A stretch of 64,000 bases of DNA, taken from assembly GCA_021325145.1 (NCBI GenBank), contig JAJPHR010000080.1, positions 47,983 through 111,982 on the forward strand, read 5' to 3'. This DNA comes from Verrucomicrobiota bacterium. Its GTDB lineage: Bacteria > Verrucomicrobiota > Verrucomicrobiia > Limisphaerales > Pedosphaeraceae. This document shows positions 8,763 through 15,830 of the stretch, one piece after another; the stretch's first letter is position 1, and the number at the start of each line of letters is the position of its first letter. The position numbers and the translations under genes were made by a program. The notes beneath the pieces were generated by a model. The model saw only the letters and a list, made by a program, of their open reading frames with translations, was not told the DNA's origin and searched no databases.

Positions 8763-9416
8763 CTATTTCTCTGCCTTCGCCGCACGAGGCTTTTTGTCCG
8801 TCTTCTCTCCCTTTTCAGGCTTGTCGCTCTCTGACTTCTCCGGACTGCCAGTGCGCTCGGCGCGTTCAGGACGCTTGCCGCGCTTTTCGGTTCGCTCGCC
8901 TCGTTCCCCTCTGTCTTCTTTTTTGTGCTCCGCGGGAGTTTCCACCGGCGCTGCCAGCGGCGTGCTGCTTTCCACGCGGACCTTGAGTTTCGTCACGACG
9001 TCGTGATGCAGACGGAGTTCGACTTCGTGCTCGCCCAAGTTGCGAATGGGCTGGTCCAGATGAATCTTCTTTTTGTCGAGTGCGACCTCAAATTGAGTCT
9101 TGAGCTGGTCGGCAATCGCGCCGGCGGTCACGGAGCCGAACATCTTGCCATCCTCGCCGGTCTTCACGGTAATCACGGCGATCAGTTTGGCCAGACTGCG
9201 AGAGAGTTCGGTCATGTGGTTCAACTCGTCCGCCTCGCGCTGGGCACGGCGCTGCTTGAGCGCTTCAAGCCGGCGCTTGTTGGCGCCAGTGAGCGGAATG
9301 GCGAAACCCTGCGGAATCAAATAATTGCGGGCATAACCGGCCGCCACCTTGACCTGGTCGGACTCGCCGCCGAGGCCCACAATGTTCTGGATAAGAATAA
9401 CTTCGGTTTTGGGCAT
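8763..9416 (-). CDS. rplI: 50S ribosomal protein L9 with charged C-terminal extension
   Basis: 217 residues against about 150 for most L9. Residues 1-148 are canonical: MPKTEVILIQNIVGLGGESD, then GYARNYLIPQGFA, the long connecting helix, and the C-terminal RNA-binding domain with MFGSVTAGAIADQL. From about residue 152 an added tail of Lys, Glu and Arg (repeated EKRGKRPERAER-like blocks) should be disordered. It is the last gene of the rpsF-ssb-rplI group; rpsR, which usually sits between ssb and rplI, is absent. Confidence 0.95.
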   Translation of the reverse strand: MPKTEVILIQNIVGLGGESDQVKVAAGYARNYLIPQGFAIPLTGANKRRLEALKQRRAQREADELNHMTELSRSLAKLIAVITVKTGEDGKMFGSVTAGAIADQLKTQFEVALDKKKIHLDQPIRNLGEHEVELRLHHDVVTKLKVRVESSTPLAAPVETPAEHKKEDRGERGERTEKRGKRPERAERTGSPEKSESDKPEKGEKTDKKPRAAKAEK

Positions 9417-9477
9417 AAATTGAATTTGTTAAGAATTGGACATCAAACTGGCAACCAACCTCAGGCTTCTGCCCGGG

Positions 9478-9936
9478 TCAAAAAGGCACATCATCTTCTT
9501 CGGGCGGAGGCGGAACGTCACTGTCCGGCGGCTCGGACTTGGGCGCGGAAGGCGCCGAAGGTGAAGGTCGTGGCGCGCCGCCGCCAGAACCGCCGTCACC
9601 GCGCCCGGAATCCATGAATTGAAAGCTCTCCATCACCACCCCGAGCCGGCTGCGCTTTTGGCCGGATTGTTTGTCGTCCCACTGGTCGAGTTTCAAACGG
9701 CCCTCCACCAGAATCGGACGGCCCTTTTTGAGATACTGGCCGATGACTTCCGCCGTGCGGCCGAACGCATCCACATCAACAAACGTCACTTCCTCCTTCG
9801 TCTCACCCGCCTCATTTTTCCAGGTACGGTTGATCGCGAGGCCAATCTTGGCGATGGCGGTTCCCTTCGAGGTGTACCGCAACTCGGGATCTCGCGTGAG
9901 ATTCCCGGCCAGGATGACTTTGTTGAAATTGGCCAT
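9478..9936 (-). CDS. ssb: Single-stranded DNA-binding protein
   Basis: 152 residues: an OB-fold (about 1-110, starting MANFNKVILAGNLTRDPELR, with KKGRPILVEGRLK and the conserved aromatic residues) and a Gly/Pro-rich linker. The acidic tip DDVPF corresponds to the SSB tail that recruits replication and repair proteins. It lies 8 bp after rpsF, the normal bacterial arrangement. Confidence 0.95.
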   Translation of the reverse strand: MANFNKVILAGNLTRDPELRYTSKGTAIAKIGLAINRTWKNEAGETKEEVTFVDVDAFGRTAEVIGQYLKKGRPILVEGRLKLDQWDDKQSGQKRSRLGVVMESFQFMDSGRGDGGSGGGAPRPSPSAPSAPKSEPPDSDVPPPPEEDDVPF

Positions 9937-9944
9937 AAGCTCGC

Positions 9945-10253
9945 TTACTTGGCGGCGGCTTTCGGGGCCGGCGCCTCGGAGAACATCACGCGAAACACGT
10001 CCGCGTTCAAGGCGAACCGGCTCTGTAACTGCGCCACCGCCGCGGGCTGGCTCTCGAAAATGACGTTCACATAAAATCCGGACGAATGCCGCTTATCCGC
10101 CACGCGCGCAAACGCGCGCTTGTCCATCTTTTGCACCGTCTCGACCTTGCCGCCAACGGACGAGATCTCGCTGGAGACCTTGTCAATCGTCTCCTTGACG
10201 TTCTCTTCCTTGCCCGCCGTGTTCAATATGAACAAACCTTCGTATCTTTTCAC
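9945..10253 (-). CDS. rpsF: 30S ribosomal protein S6
   Basis: 102 residues, ferredoxin-like fold typical of S6: MKRYEGLFILNTAGKEENV at the start and KMDKRAFARVADKRHSSGFY in the middle. It normally pairs with S18 on the platform of the small subunit. It begins 14 bp after pth and precedes ssb by 8 bp, so the genes are surely co-transcribed. The Ala-rich end is slightly shorter than in E. coli. Confidence 0.94.
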   Translation of the reverse strand: MKRYEGLFILNTAGKEENVKETIDKVSSEISSVGGKVETVQKMDKRAFARVADKRHSSGFYVNVIFESQPAAVAQLQSRFALNADVFRVMFSEAPAPKAAAK

Positions 10254-10267
10254 TCAGTTTTCCTTTG

Positions 10268-10861
10268 TTACGCGGAGTCTTTGACCACTCCGTTGAATTG
10301 ACTCATGGCTTTGCCGATCCCGGCTTCCAGCCAGCATTCGATCTGCGCCGCCGCTCTGCCCAACACCCGGTCCACCAGTGGCGTTTCCGCCGCGCTGAAT
10401 GGCGTCAGCACGTAATCCGTTATTTCGCGCCGCCCGTCGGCGGTCCGGCCAATGCCGATCCGCAGCCGGGCAAAATCCCGCGTGCCCAAATGTTGCTCGA
10501 TCGAGTCGAGCCCGTGATGGCCGCCGCTGCTGCCCCGCTCGCGCAGGCGAATTTCGCCCAGCGGCAAATCCGCATCGTCCACTGCCACCAGCATCCGGCC
10601 AGCCGGCACCCGGTAAAAACCGGCCACCGCGCTGACGGCCTCGCCACTGGCGTTCATGAACGTCTGTGGCCGGCACAAAAGTATCACTGAGCCGCTTCGT
10701 TCCAACCGCGCCATTGCGGACTGAAACTTCTTTTCGACCGCCCAGGCCGCCCGCCACTGTTCGGCCAGCCGTTCGACCAGCTGAAAACCGACATTGTGCC
10801 GGGTCCGGGCGTACTTGGCTCCGGGATTGCCCAAACCCACGATGAGACGCAAATTCTCCAT
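10268..10861 (-). CDS. pth: Peptidyl-tRNA hydrolase
   Basis: 197 residues, normal for bacterial Pth, which frees tRNA from peptidyl-tRNA that drops off ribosomes. The catalytic H22 (NPGAKYARTRHNVGF), N70 (RPQTFMNASG) and D95 (VAVDDADLPLG) are present. The usual GGHNGL loop reads GGHHGL, so the position equivalent to E. coli N114 is H116. The rplY-pth order is common in bacteria and supports the call. Confidence 0.94.
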   Translation of the reverse strand: MENLRLIVGLGNPGAKYARTRHNVGFQLVERLAEQWRAAWAVEKKFQSAMARLERSGSVILLCRPQTFMNASGEAVSAVAGFYRVPAGRMLVAVDDADLPLGEIRLRERGSSGGHHGLDSIEQHLGTRDFARLRIGIGRTADGRREITDYVLTPFSAAETPLVDRVLGRAAAQIECWLEAGIGKAMSQFNGVVKDSA

Positions 10862-10906
10862 GGTCGGGGCTGATGATCCGGCCCGGTTGCGAATCCCGGA
10901 CCGTCA

Positions 10907-11674
10907 TTACTTTTTCTTCTCGGCCTTCTTCTCCGCGCCCTTTTCGGCGGCGGCAGGCTTTTCGCCTGCCTTTGCAGCCGGAGTCTTCTCCGCACCTTTG
11001 GCGCCGGCAGCGGGAGCTTCCGCGCCCTCTTCCTTCTTTTCCTTGATCATCTCCACCTCGGCGGTGGCGCCTTCGGCGGCGGCAGCTTCAGCCGCTTCCT
11101 GGGCTTCGCTAATCGGCGCGGCAACCGCGATGACCGAAATATGCTTGTCGCCCAAAATCTCTACCCCGGCGGGCGGCTTGATGTCGCCGATGTGAATCGC
11201 CTGGCCAATTTCCAGGTGGGTGACGTCCAACGTGAGGACTTCGGGAAGATCCTTGGGCAACGCACGGACCTGCACCTTGAAGAGCACGTGTTCGAGGACT
11301 CCCCCGCCATTTTTCACGCCGGTGGCCTCGCCGGTCGTTTCCACGGGAACCATGATCTTGACCTTTTCGTTTTCCGCAACCTCATGGAAATCAACATGTA
11401 ACATCTCGCCGCTCAGGGCGTGATGCTGGACTTGCTGCACCAGGGCCAAGCGCTTGGGGCGTTTGTCATCCTGAACGGCCAAATCCACCAGCACGTTTTC
11501 AGAAACCGAGTGATGCACCAGGTTTTCCATGTCCTTGGCGTCAATCTCGAGATTCTGGGGCTCCTGCTGGCGGCCATAAATGACCGCCGGGATGCGCCCG
11601 TTATTACGTAATTTCTTGACCCCGCTGCGTCGTGCCTGCACGCGCGGAAAAGCATTCAATGATACAGATTTCAT
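10907..11674 (-). CDS. rplY: 50S ribosomal protein L25 (Ctc/TL5 two-domain type)
   Basis: 255 residues. The N-terminal 5S-rRNA-binding domain (about 1-95) contains GVKKLRNNGRIPAVIYG. A second beta domain (to about 190) includes the GGVLEHVLFKVQVRALPKDL stretch typical of the longer Ctc/TL5 form. The remaining 60 or so residues are a Lys/Ala/Glu tail similar in style to the one on L9. It lies between prs and pth, a conserved order (prs-ctc-pth). Confidence 0.94.
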   Translation of the reverse strand: MKSVSLNAFPRVQARRSGVKKLRNNGRIPAVIYGRQQEPQNLEIDAKDMENLVHHSVSENVLVDLAVQDDKRPKRLALVQQVQHHALSGEMLHVDFHEVAENEKVKIMVPVETTGEATGVKNGGGVLEHVLFKVQVRALPKDLPEVLTLDVTHLEIGQAIHIGDIKPPAGVEILGDKHISVIAVAAPISEAQEAAEAAAAEGATAEVEMIKEKKEEGAEAPAAGAKGAEKTPAAKAGEKPAAAEKGAEKKAEKKK

Positions 11675-11706
11675 GTTCTAAATCGTTTGCAATGGCCAGC
11701 TCACGT

Positions 11707-12651
11707 TCAACTCGTGCGCCCGCCTTTAAATTCAAAAAGCGATGTTACCGACGAATTACTATGAATTCGTTTGATGGCTTCGCCCAACAAACCCGCGACC
11801 GACAGCGTGACAATTTTTAACCCGTCAATCGCAGGGCGAAGGACAGTATCAGTTGTTATTAATTCGTCAATACTCGATTTTCGCAATCTTTCGATCCCAA
11901 TATCGTTCAAAATCGCATGGGAAACACAGGCCAAAATCTTCTTCGCCCCCTTCTTTTTGAGCAAAGTGGCCGCCGAAGTCAGCGTTCCCGCGGTTTCCGT
12001 CAAGTCATCCACCATCAGCACGTTTTTGCCCCGGATATCGCCGATCACCGTCATCGACTCCACTTCCAAGGCGTTCTTCCGGCGCTTGGCCACGATGGCC
12101 AGGCCCGCTTCGAGCACCTGCGAATAGGCATGGGCCATTTTCAACCCGCCCACATCCGGGCTGACCACCACCATGTCCTGCATCTTCTTCTTTTTTATAT
12201 ACTCATACATCACCGGGGCCGCATAAAGATGGTCCACCGGAATGTCGAAAAAACCCTGTATCTGCTGGGCGTGCAAGTCCATGGTCAAAATCCGGTGCGC
12301 GCCCGCCGCCACCAGCAGGTTCGCCACCAACTTGGCCGTAATCGGCACCCGCGGCTGGTCTTTGCGGTCTTGCCGGGCGTAACCATAAAACGGCATCACC
12401 GCCGTGATCCGCGACGCGCTCGCCCGCCGCACTGCATCCATCATGATGAACATCTCCATCAAATGATGGTTGGTCGGCGGCGAAGTGGATTGCACCACGA
12501 AAACGTCCTCCCCGCGCACATTTTCCTCGATCTTGACGAACGTCTCGCCATCGGGAAACGAGCTCACCACGCATTTGCCCAGCTCCATGCCATTGTATTC
12601 ACAAATGGCCCGCGCCAGAGGTTCATTAGAGGTGCCGCTGAAAATCTTCAC
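11707..12651 (-). CDS. prs: Ribose-phosphate pyrophosphokinase
   Basis: 314 residues, the class I PRPP synthetase length. It makes PRPP from ribose 5-phosphate and ATP for nucleotide, His and Trp synthesis. Signatures are MKIFSGTSNEPLARAI, the flexible loop FYGYARQDRKDQPR, VVSPDVGGLKMAHAY, and the PRPP-binding loop VDDLTETAGTLTSAA. It heads the prs-rplY-pth-rpsF-ssb-rplI cluster. The leader upstream is long and structured (see 12652-13193). Confidence 0.95.
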   Translation of the reverse strand: MKIFSGTSNEPLARAICEYNGMELGKCVVSSFPDGETFVKIEENVRGEDVFVVQSTSPPTNHHLMEMFIMMDAVRRASASRITAVMPFYGYARQDRKDQPRVPITAKLVANLLVAAGAHRILTMDLHAQQIQGFFDIPVDHLYAAPVMYEYIKKKKMQDMVVVSPDVGGLKMAHAYSQVLEAGLAIVAKRRKNALEVESMTVIGDIRGKNVLMVDDLTETAGTLTSAATLLKKKGAKKILACVSHAILNDIGIERLRKSSIDELITTDTVLRPAIDGLKIVTLSVAGLLGEAIKRIHSNSSVTSLFEFKGGRTS

Positions 12652-12685
12652 AATTCAATATAAATCGCGCTGCGTTAAAACAAAA

Positions 12686-12880
12686 AGCCCCCCGACGCCG
12701 TAGGTTGCCGAAGGTTGGGAGACTTTACCAACCGCCCCAACCGGCGCAAGCGCAATCGTCGCGCCGATGCCAGCCAGCGCGCATTTTGGGGCAACCACTA
12801 GGGGAGCAGGAACGTCTTACCCCACGCCAGACACACAGCCGATGTGCGGACAAAAATACCCCCCTGCGGCATATTTTTTA
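12686..12880 (+). ncRNA. Possible structured RNA, strand uncertain
   Basis: GCCGTAGG at 12697-12704 can pair over 8 bp (one G-U) with CCTGCGGC at 12863-12870, which is followed by a run of T (12873-12879). Inside, GCCCCAA (12734-12740) pairs with TTGGGGC (12786-12792) around a GGCGC/GCGCC hairpin. Read on plus this resembles a roughly 180-nt RNA with a closing stem and a U-tail. Read on minus, a GGGGGGC followed by TTTTTG could instead be a terminator in the prs leader. I could not match it to 6S, SRP, tmRNA or a riboswitch. Confidence 0.22.
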
Positions 12881-12882
12881 GA

Positions 12883-12972
12883 GCGGACTAAGCCGGATTA
12901 AGTCGGACCAACTCGGATTCACTTTAATTTGGTTTAATTTTCTGCCTGCGCTGGCTTAATTCGCTTTAATTT
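12883..12972 (-). repeat. 10-bp-register repeat array, copy without a gene
   Basis: Successive 10-bp steps on plus read GAGCGGACTA, AGCCGGATTA, AGTCGGACCA, ACTCGGATTC, ACTTTAATTT, GGTTTAATTT, followed by degenerate steps ending TCGCTTTAAT. The architecture matches the array at 55849-55940, including the A/T-rich stretch on its low-coordinate side. By analogy with that copy it points to minus, but no related gene follows it here. Confidence 0.7.
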
Positions 12973-12998
12973 CAGGTGTCAAAGAACCGCTTCGGTAC

Positions 12999-13031
12999 CC
13001 TTGCGAGCCAGCCAAAGGCTGGCTCGCAAGG
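12999..13031. repeat. Perfect 15-bp inverted repeat with AAA loop
   Basis: CCTTGCGAGCCAGCC, AAA, then GGCTGGCTCGCAAGG: a 15-bp stem without mismatches. It lies about 160 bp after the mnmA stop. No U-run follows on either strand, so it is not a textbook intrinsic terminator. It may be a REP-like palindrome or an RNA 3' end. Confidence 0.6.
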
Positions 13032-13193
13032 CCAGTGCCACTATCCTGGCGCCTTGGCGTCGAATAGTCAACAGAAACATACAGCCATGTAAAGCCAGGG
13101 TTGCGCTCCGACAACGTCCATAACCATCCGTAATTACGCCAAGCGTCCTGCAGTCCCAAATCTGCCATTCCGCACTCTGCACCCCACTCCCGT

Positions 13194-14297
13194 TCACCTG
13201 ATCCATCCGCCACCCACAACCAAATCCTCCTGATAAAAAACACATGCCTGCCCCGGCGTGATGGCGCGTTGAGGCACGTGCAATTTCACCACCGCCCCCC
13301 CGCCCGCTTGAGGCCGGACCGTGGCCGGCGTCCCCGGATGATTATACCGGATCTTCGCCGTCACTTCGATCGACTCCGGTGGCGCGTCGTAAGGAATCCA
13401 GTTGCACCGCTCCACGCTAAACTCGTCCCGCTCCAGCGCCGACTCGTCGCCCACCACCACCCGGTTCCGCGCCGCGTCCAACTCGATCACATACAGCGGC
13501 TTCGGCGACGAAATTCCCAACCCCTTGCGCTGGCCAATCGTGTAAAACTCAATCCCCTCATGCTGCCCCAACACCTGGCCCTGGAGATTGACGATCTCAC
13601 CGCGATGCTTTTCCACCAGCCTGGCCTGCTGCAGGAACCGCCCGTAATCCTTGTCCGGCACGAAGCAGATTTCCATGCTCTCCTCCTTGTCGGCCGTCTT
13701 GAGCTCATTCTGCCGCGCCACACTCCGCGTGTCCGTCTTCGTCAGTTCCCCCAGCGGAAACAGCGACCGCGCCAATTGCTCCTGGCGCAATGAAAACAGG
13801 AAATAACTCTGGTCCTTGCGGCTGTCCCGTCCCCGCTTGAGCAGCACCCGGCCATTATCCCGCTTCTCCACCCTCGCAAAATGACCGGTGGCGATATATT
13901 CCGCGCCCAACTGCCGAGCGCGATTGATCAGCGTGCCGAACTTCAGCTTCTCGTTGCACATCACGCACGGATTCGGCGTCCGCCCGGCCTTGTATTCCTC
14001 CGCGAAATAATTGATCACCTGCTTCTGGAAATCCTCCGCCTCATCCACCAAATAATAAGGAATCCCCAGCTTGTGCGACACGCCCCGCGCATCCATCACC
14101 GCCTGCGGCCCGCAACACTTGTCCTCCGCCCGGCTGACACAATCCTGCGGCCAAAGCTTCAACGTGATCCCCACCACCTCATACCCCTGCTCCAGCAACA
14201 ACGCCGCCGCCGCCGAGGAATCCACTCCTCCGCTCATGCCAACGACGACCCGTGTCTTGTTCTGACCTGTCACTCGGCCAGAACATACGGGTATCAT
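13194..14297 (-). CDS. mnmA: tRNA-specific 2-thiouridylase
   Basis: 367 residues. MnmA adds sulfur at position 2 of wobble uridine 34 in tRNAs for Lys, Glu and Gln. The ATP-pyrophosphatase loop is SGGVDSS (22-28). The catalytic cysteine pair is C111 (TPNPCVMCN) and C211 (MEICFVPDKDYG), and FYTIGQRKGLG is present. The ATG at 14297 adds about ten residues before the conserved core, so a slightly later start is possible. It may be functionally linked to mnmE at 56451, which modifies position 5 of the same uridine. Confidence 0.95.
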   Translation of the reverse strand: MIPVCSGRVTGQNKTRVVVGMSGGVDSSAAAALLLEQGYEVVGITLKLWPQDCVSRAEDKCCGPQAVMDARGVSHKLGIPYYLVDEAEDFQKQVINYFAEEYKAGRTPNPCVMCNEKLKFGTLINRARQLGAEYIATGHFARVEKRDNGRVLLKRGRDSRKDQSYFLFSLRQEQLARSLFPLGELTKTDTRSVARQNELKTADKEESMEICFVPDKDYGRFLQQARLVEKHRGEIVNLQGQVLGQHEGIEFYTIGQRKGLGISSPKPLYVIELDAARNRVVVGDESALERDEFSVERCNWIPYDAPPESIEVTAKIRYNHPGTPATVRPQAGGGAVVKLHVPQRAITPGQACVFYQEDLVVGGGWIR

Positions 14298-14415
14298 CGC
14301 AGCCTGTAAAGCCGCTCAAATCGTGCTCGTCCTCGTCCTCGTTCTTTCTTGTGGAGTGGGGCCGAGGACGATAAAGGCGAACTGGAAGTCGCGGCAAAGT
14401 GTCCTTGGTAATCGC

Positions 14416-14781
14416 TTACGCCGGTCCTTGAACGCAACCGTCCCTGAGGCACGCCTTGCGCCGATCAAGCCGGGCGAGGTACGCCGTCGGGGAAAGGCCA
14501 AAATGAGTGGTGAATGCGCGGGAAAAATGAGGCCGGCTGTACTTCATCTCGATGGCCACAGCCTTGACCATGCGCTCTTTCTCGAGCATGGCAGCGGCAA
14601 GCTCAAGCCTCAGGGTATCCAGAAATCGCTGCGGCGCGACCTTGTGTTCGGCCTTGAAGCGGCGTTCGAACTGGCCGAGCGACAACCCCATTTGCCGCGC
14701 CACTCCCTTCGCACGATACCCGGAGATTGACGCCAGCCTTCGCACTTCTTCCAACCTGATAACGACAGCAATTCGAGCCAT
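14416..14781 (-). CDS. AraC-family HTH regulator, DNA-binding domain only
   Basis: 121 residues from ATG 14781; a TTG at 14829 would add 16. It carries two helix-turn-helix motifs of the AraC type: GVARQMGLSLGQFERRFKAE, and then VAIEMKYSRPHFSRAFTTHF followed by GLSPTAYLARL. There is no N-terminal effector domain, so it may act constitutively or with a partner. A small plus-strand ORF starts divergently about 105 bp away; the spacer has a TATTAATA palindrome next to the start, a possible operator. Confidence 0.72.
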   Translation of the reverse strand: MARIAVVIRLEEVRRLASISGYRAKGVARQMGLSLGQFERRFKAEHKVAPQRFLDTLRLELAAAMLEKERMVKAVAIEMKYSRPHFSRAFTTHFGLSPTAYLARLDRRKACLRDGCVQGPA

Positions 14782-14887
14782 AGGCGTTCTCTCAGTATTA
14801 ATACGTAAGAGAACTGCCCAATCTTTCAAAAAACTTTCAGGTTACATTCGTCCATGCCGCAACTCGTTGTATCCAAGGAGGATGGGA

Positions 14888-15064
14888 ATGAAAAAACTTG
14901 AGCCGCAGCATCACAGCTTCGCCAATTGGAAACCGCGCGCCGGCGTTACGGCAGAAAACCGGCCGACCTCGACTAATCGCAATTGCGTGCCCCTCTGGAA
15001 AGAAGCTTTTACGGCAACTGACAGGCGCTGTGTTGCACGAACCAAAGCCAATCAACATTGTTAA
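14888..15064 (+). CDS. Small ORF with strong ribosome binding site, possibly a truncated gene
   Basis: AAGGAGGA (14875-14882) sits 5 nt before ATG 14888, the best Shine-Dalgarno sequence in this part of the window. The 58-residue product starts MKKLEPQHHSFANWK and ends in sequence that looks unselected. Its 3' part overlaps the convergent prepilin-like gene by 56 bp. Divergence from an AraC-type regulator suggests an originally regulated target gene whose body has been deleted. I do not recognise a family. Confidence 0.35.
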   Translation: MKKLEPQHHSFANWKPRAGVTAENRPTSTNRNCVPLWKEAFTATDRRCVARTKANQHC

Positions 15065-15815
15065 TGCCGCCAGGCACAGGAGGAAATTGATTTGGGGCGC
15101 CCTCGACTACCGGAGCAGTCAGTGAGCTCGTCATCCATCGGTGGATTCCAGCATGGCCATCGGCATACCCAAAACCGCAACCGCGGGAATGCCATCCAGC
15201 GGGAGGGTTTGGAAAACCAGGAGACCCGCACTGGACCTGCATATAGCCGTCATCAGGAACCGGACGTTCGTCCGCAAAAATGAACGAATCGGCAATGGTG
15301 GGGCAGCTTAAGTCGCCCATTTTGCTGTATTGCCGCCAGCCAGTATTGAAGTTGGGAATTCCGTAAATGTTGCCCATTTGGCTATTCATTGAATAGGTTC
15401 TGAGGCGAACACCATTTGCGGAAAGCACCCTGTCGGCGCAACAACGGTATACCCCGAGCTGGCCGCTCATATACGGGGACATGAGCGACGTCAGATAGTA
15501 AACCGGGTTCGTATTTCCGTCCGCGTAGGTCCAACTCTCACCCACCCCACTGCACCAGGAATGATTGGCAGGCGCGCCCAACGGCGCGTTGGGAATCATG
15601 GTATCGTTGTTATCGTTCGCATACATGACCCAACCCGTCATCAACTGCTTTAGGTTATTGATGCAGGTCGTGTTGCAGGCCTTCTCTTTGGCCTTGCTCA
15701 GCGCCGGCAGCAGCAGGCTCGCAAGTATGGCGATGATCGCAATGACTACCAGCAACTCTATGAGGGTGAAGCCGCGAGTATTCCTCACGGCTGCTCTGCA
15801 TTCGGATTTGTTCAT
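15009..15815 (-). CDS. Prepilin-type N-terminal cleavage/methylation protein (H-X9-DG family-like)
   Basis: 268 residues. The N-terminus has a type IV prepilin-like leader ending at G, then FTLIELLVVIAIIAILASLL, the class III signal processed by PilD. The body contains CINNLKQLMTGWVMYANDNN and, near the end, GYADGHAGIHRW, as in the DUF1559-like pseudopilins expanded in Verrucomicrobiota and Planctomycetota. Probably a minor pseudopilin or surface protein. Its ATG is 15 bp after the stop of the large exported protein upstream, so the two are co-transcribed. Confidence 0.88.
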   Translation of the reverse strand: MNKSECRAAVRNTRGFTLIELLVVIAIIAILASLLLPALSKAKEKACNTTCINNLKQLMTGWVMYANDNNDTMIPNAPLGAPANHSWCSGVGESWTYADGNTNPVYYLTSLMSPYMSGQLGVYRCCADRVLSANGVRLRTYSMNSQMGNIYGIPNFNTGWRQYSKMGDLSCPTIADSFIFADERPVPDDGYMQVQCGSPGFPNPPAGWHSRGCGFGYADGHAGIHRWMTSSLTAPVVEGAPNQFPPVPGGINNVDWLWFVQHSACQLP

Positions 15816-15830
15816 GCGGTGATTCCGGCC

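Larger units (their letters stand above)
12652..13193. other. Intergenic stretch between mnmA and prs
   Basis: A 542-bp gap without a credible gene, unusually long for this window. It contains a possibly structured RNA region (12686-12880), a 10-bp-register repeat array (12883-12972) and a perfect palindrome (12999-13031). The prs promoter must lie here too, but I could not pick -35/-10 boxes. Confidence 0.6.

Noticed and set aside
12690..12760. tRNA or SRP RNA between prs and mnmA
   Set aside because: No TPsiC-like loop, no CCA-proximal acceptor stem and no SRP tetraloop motif found.
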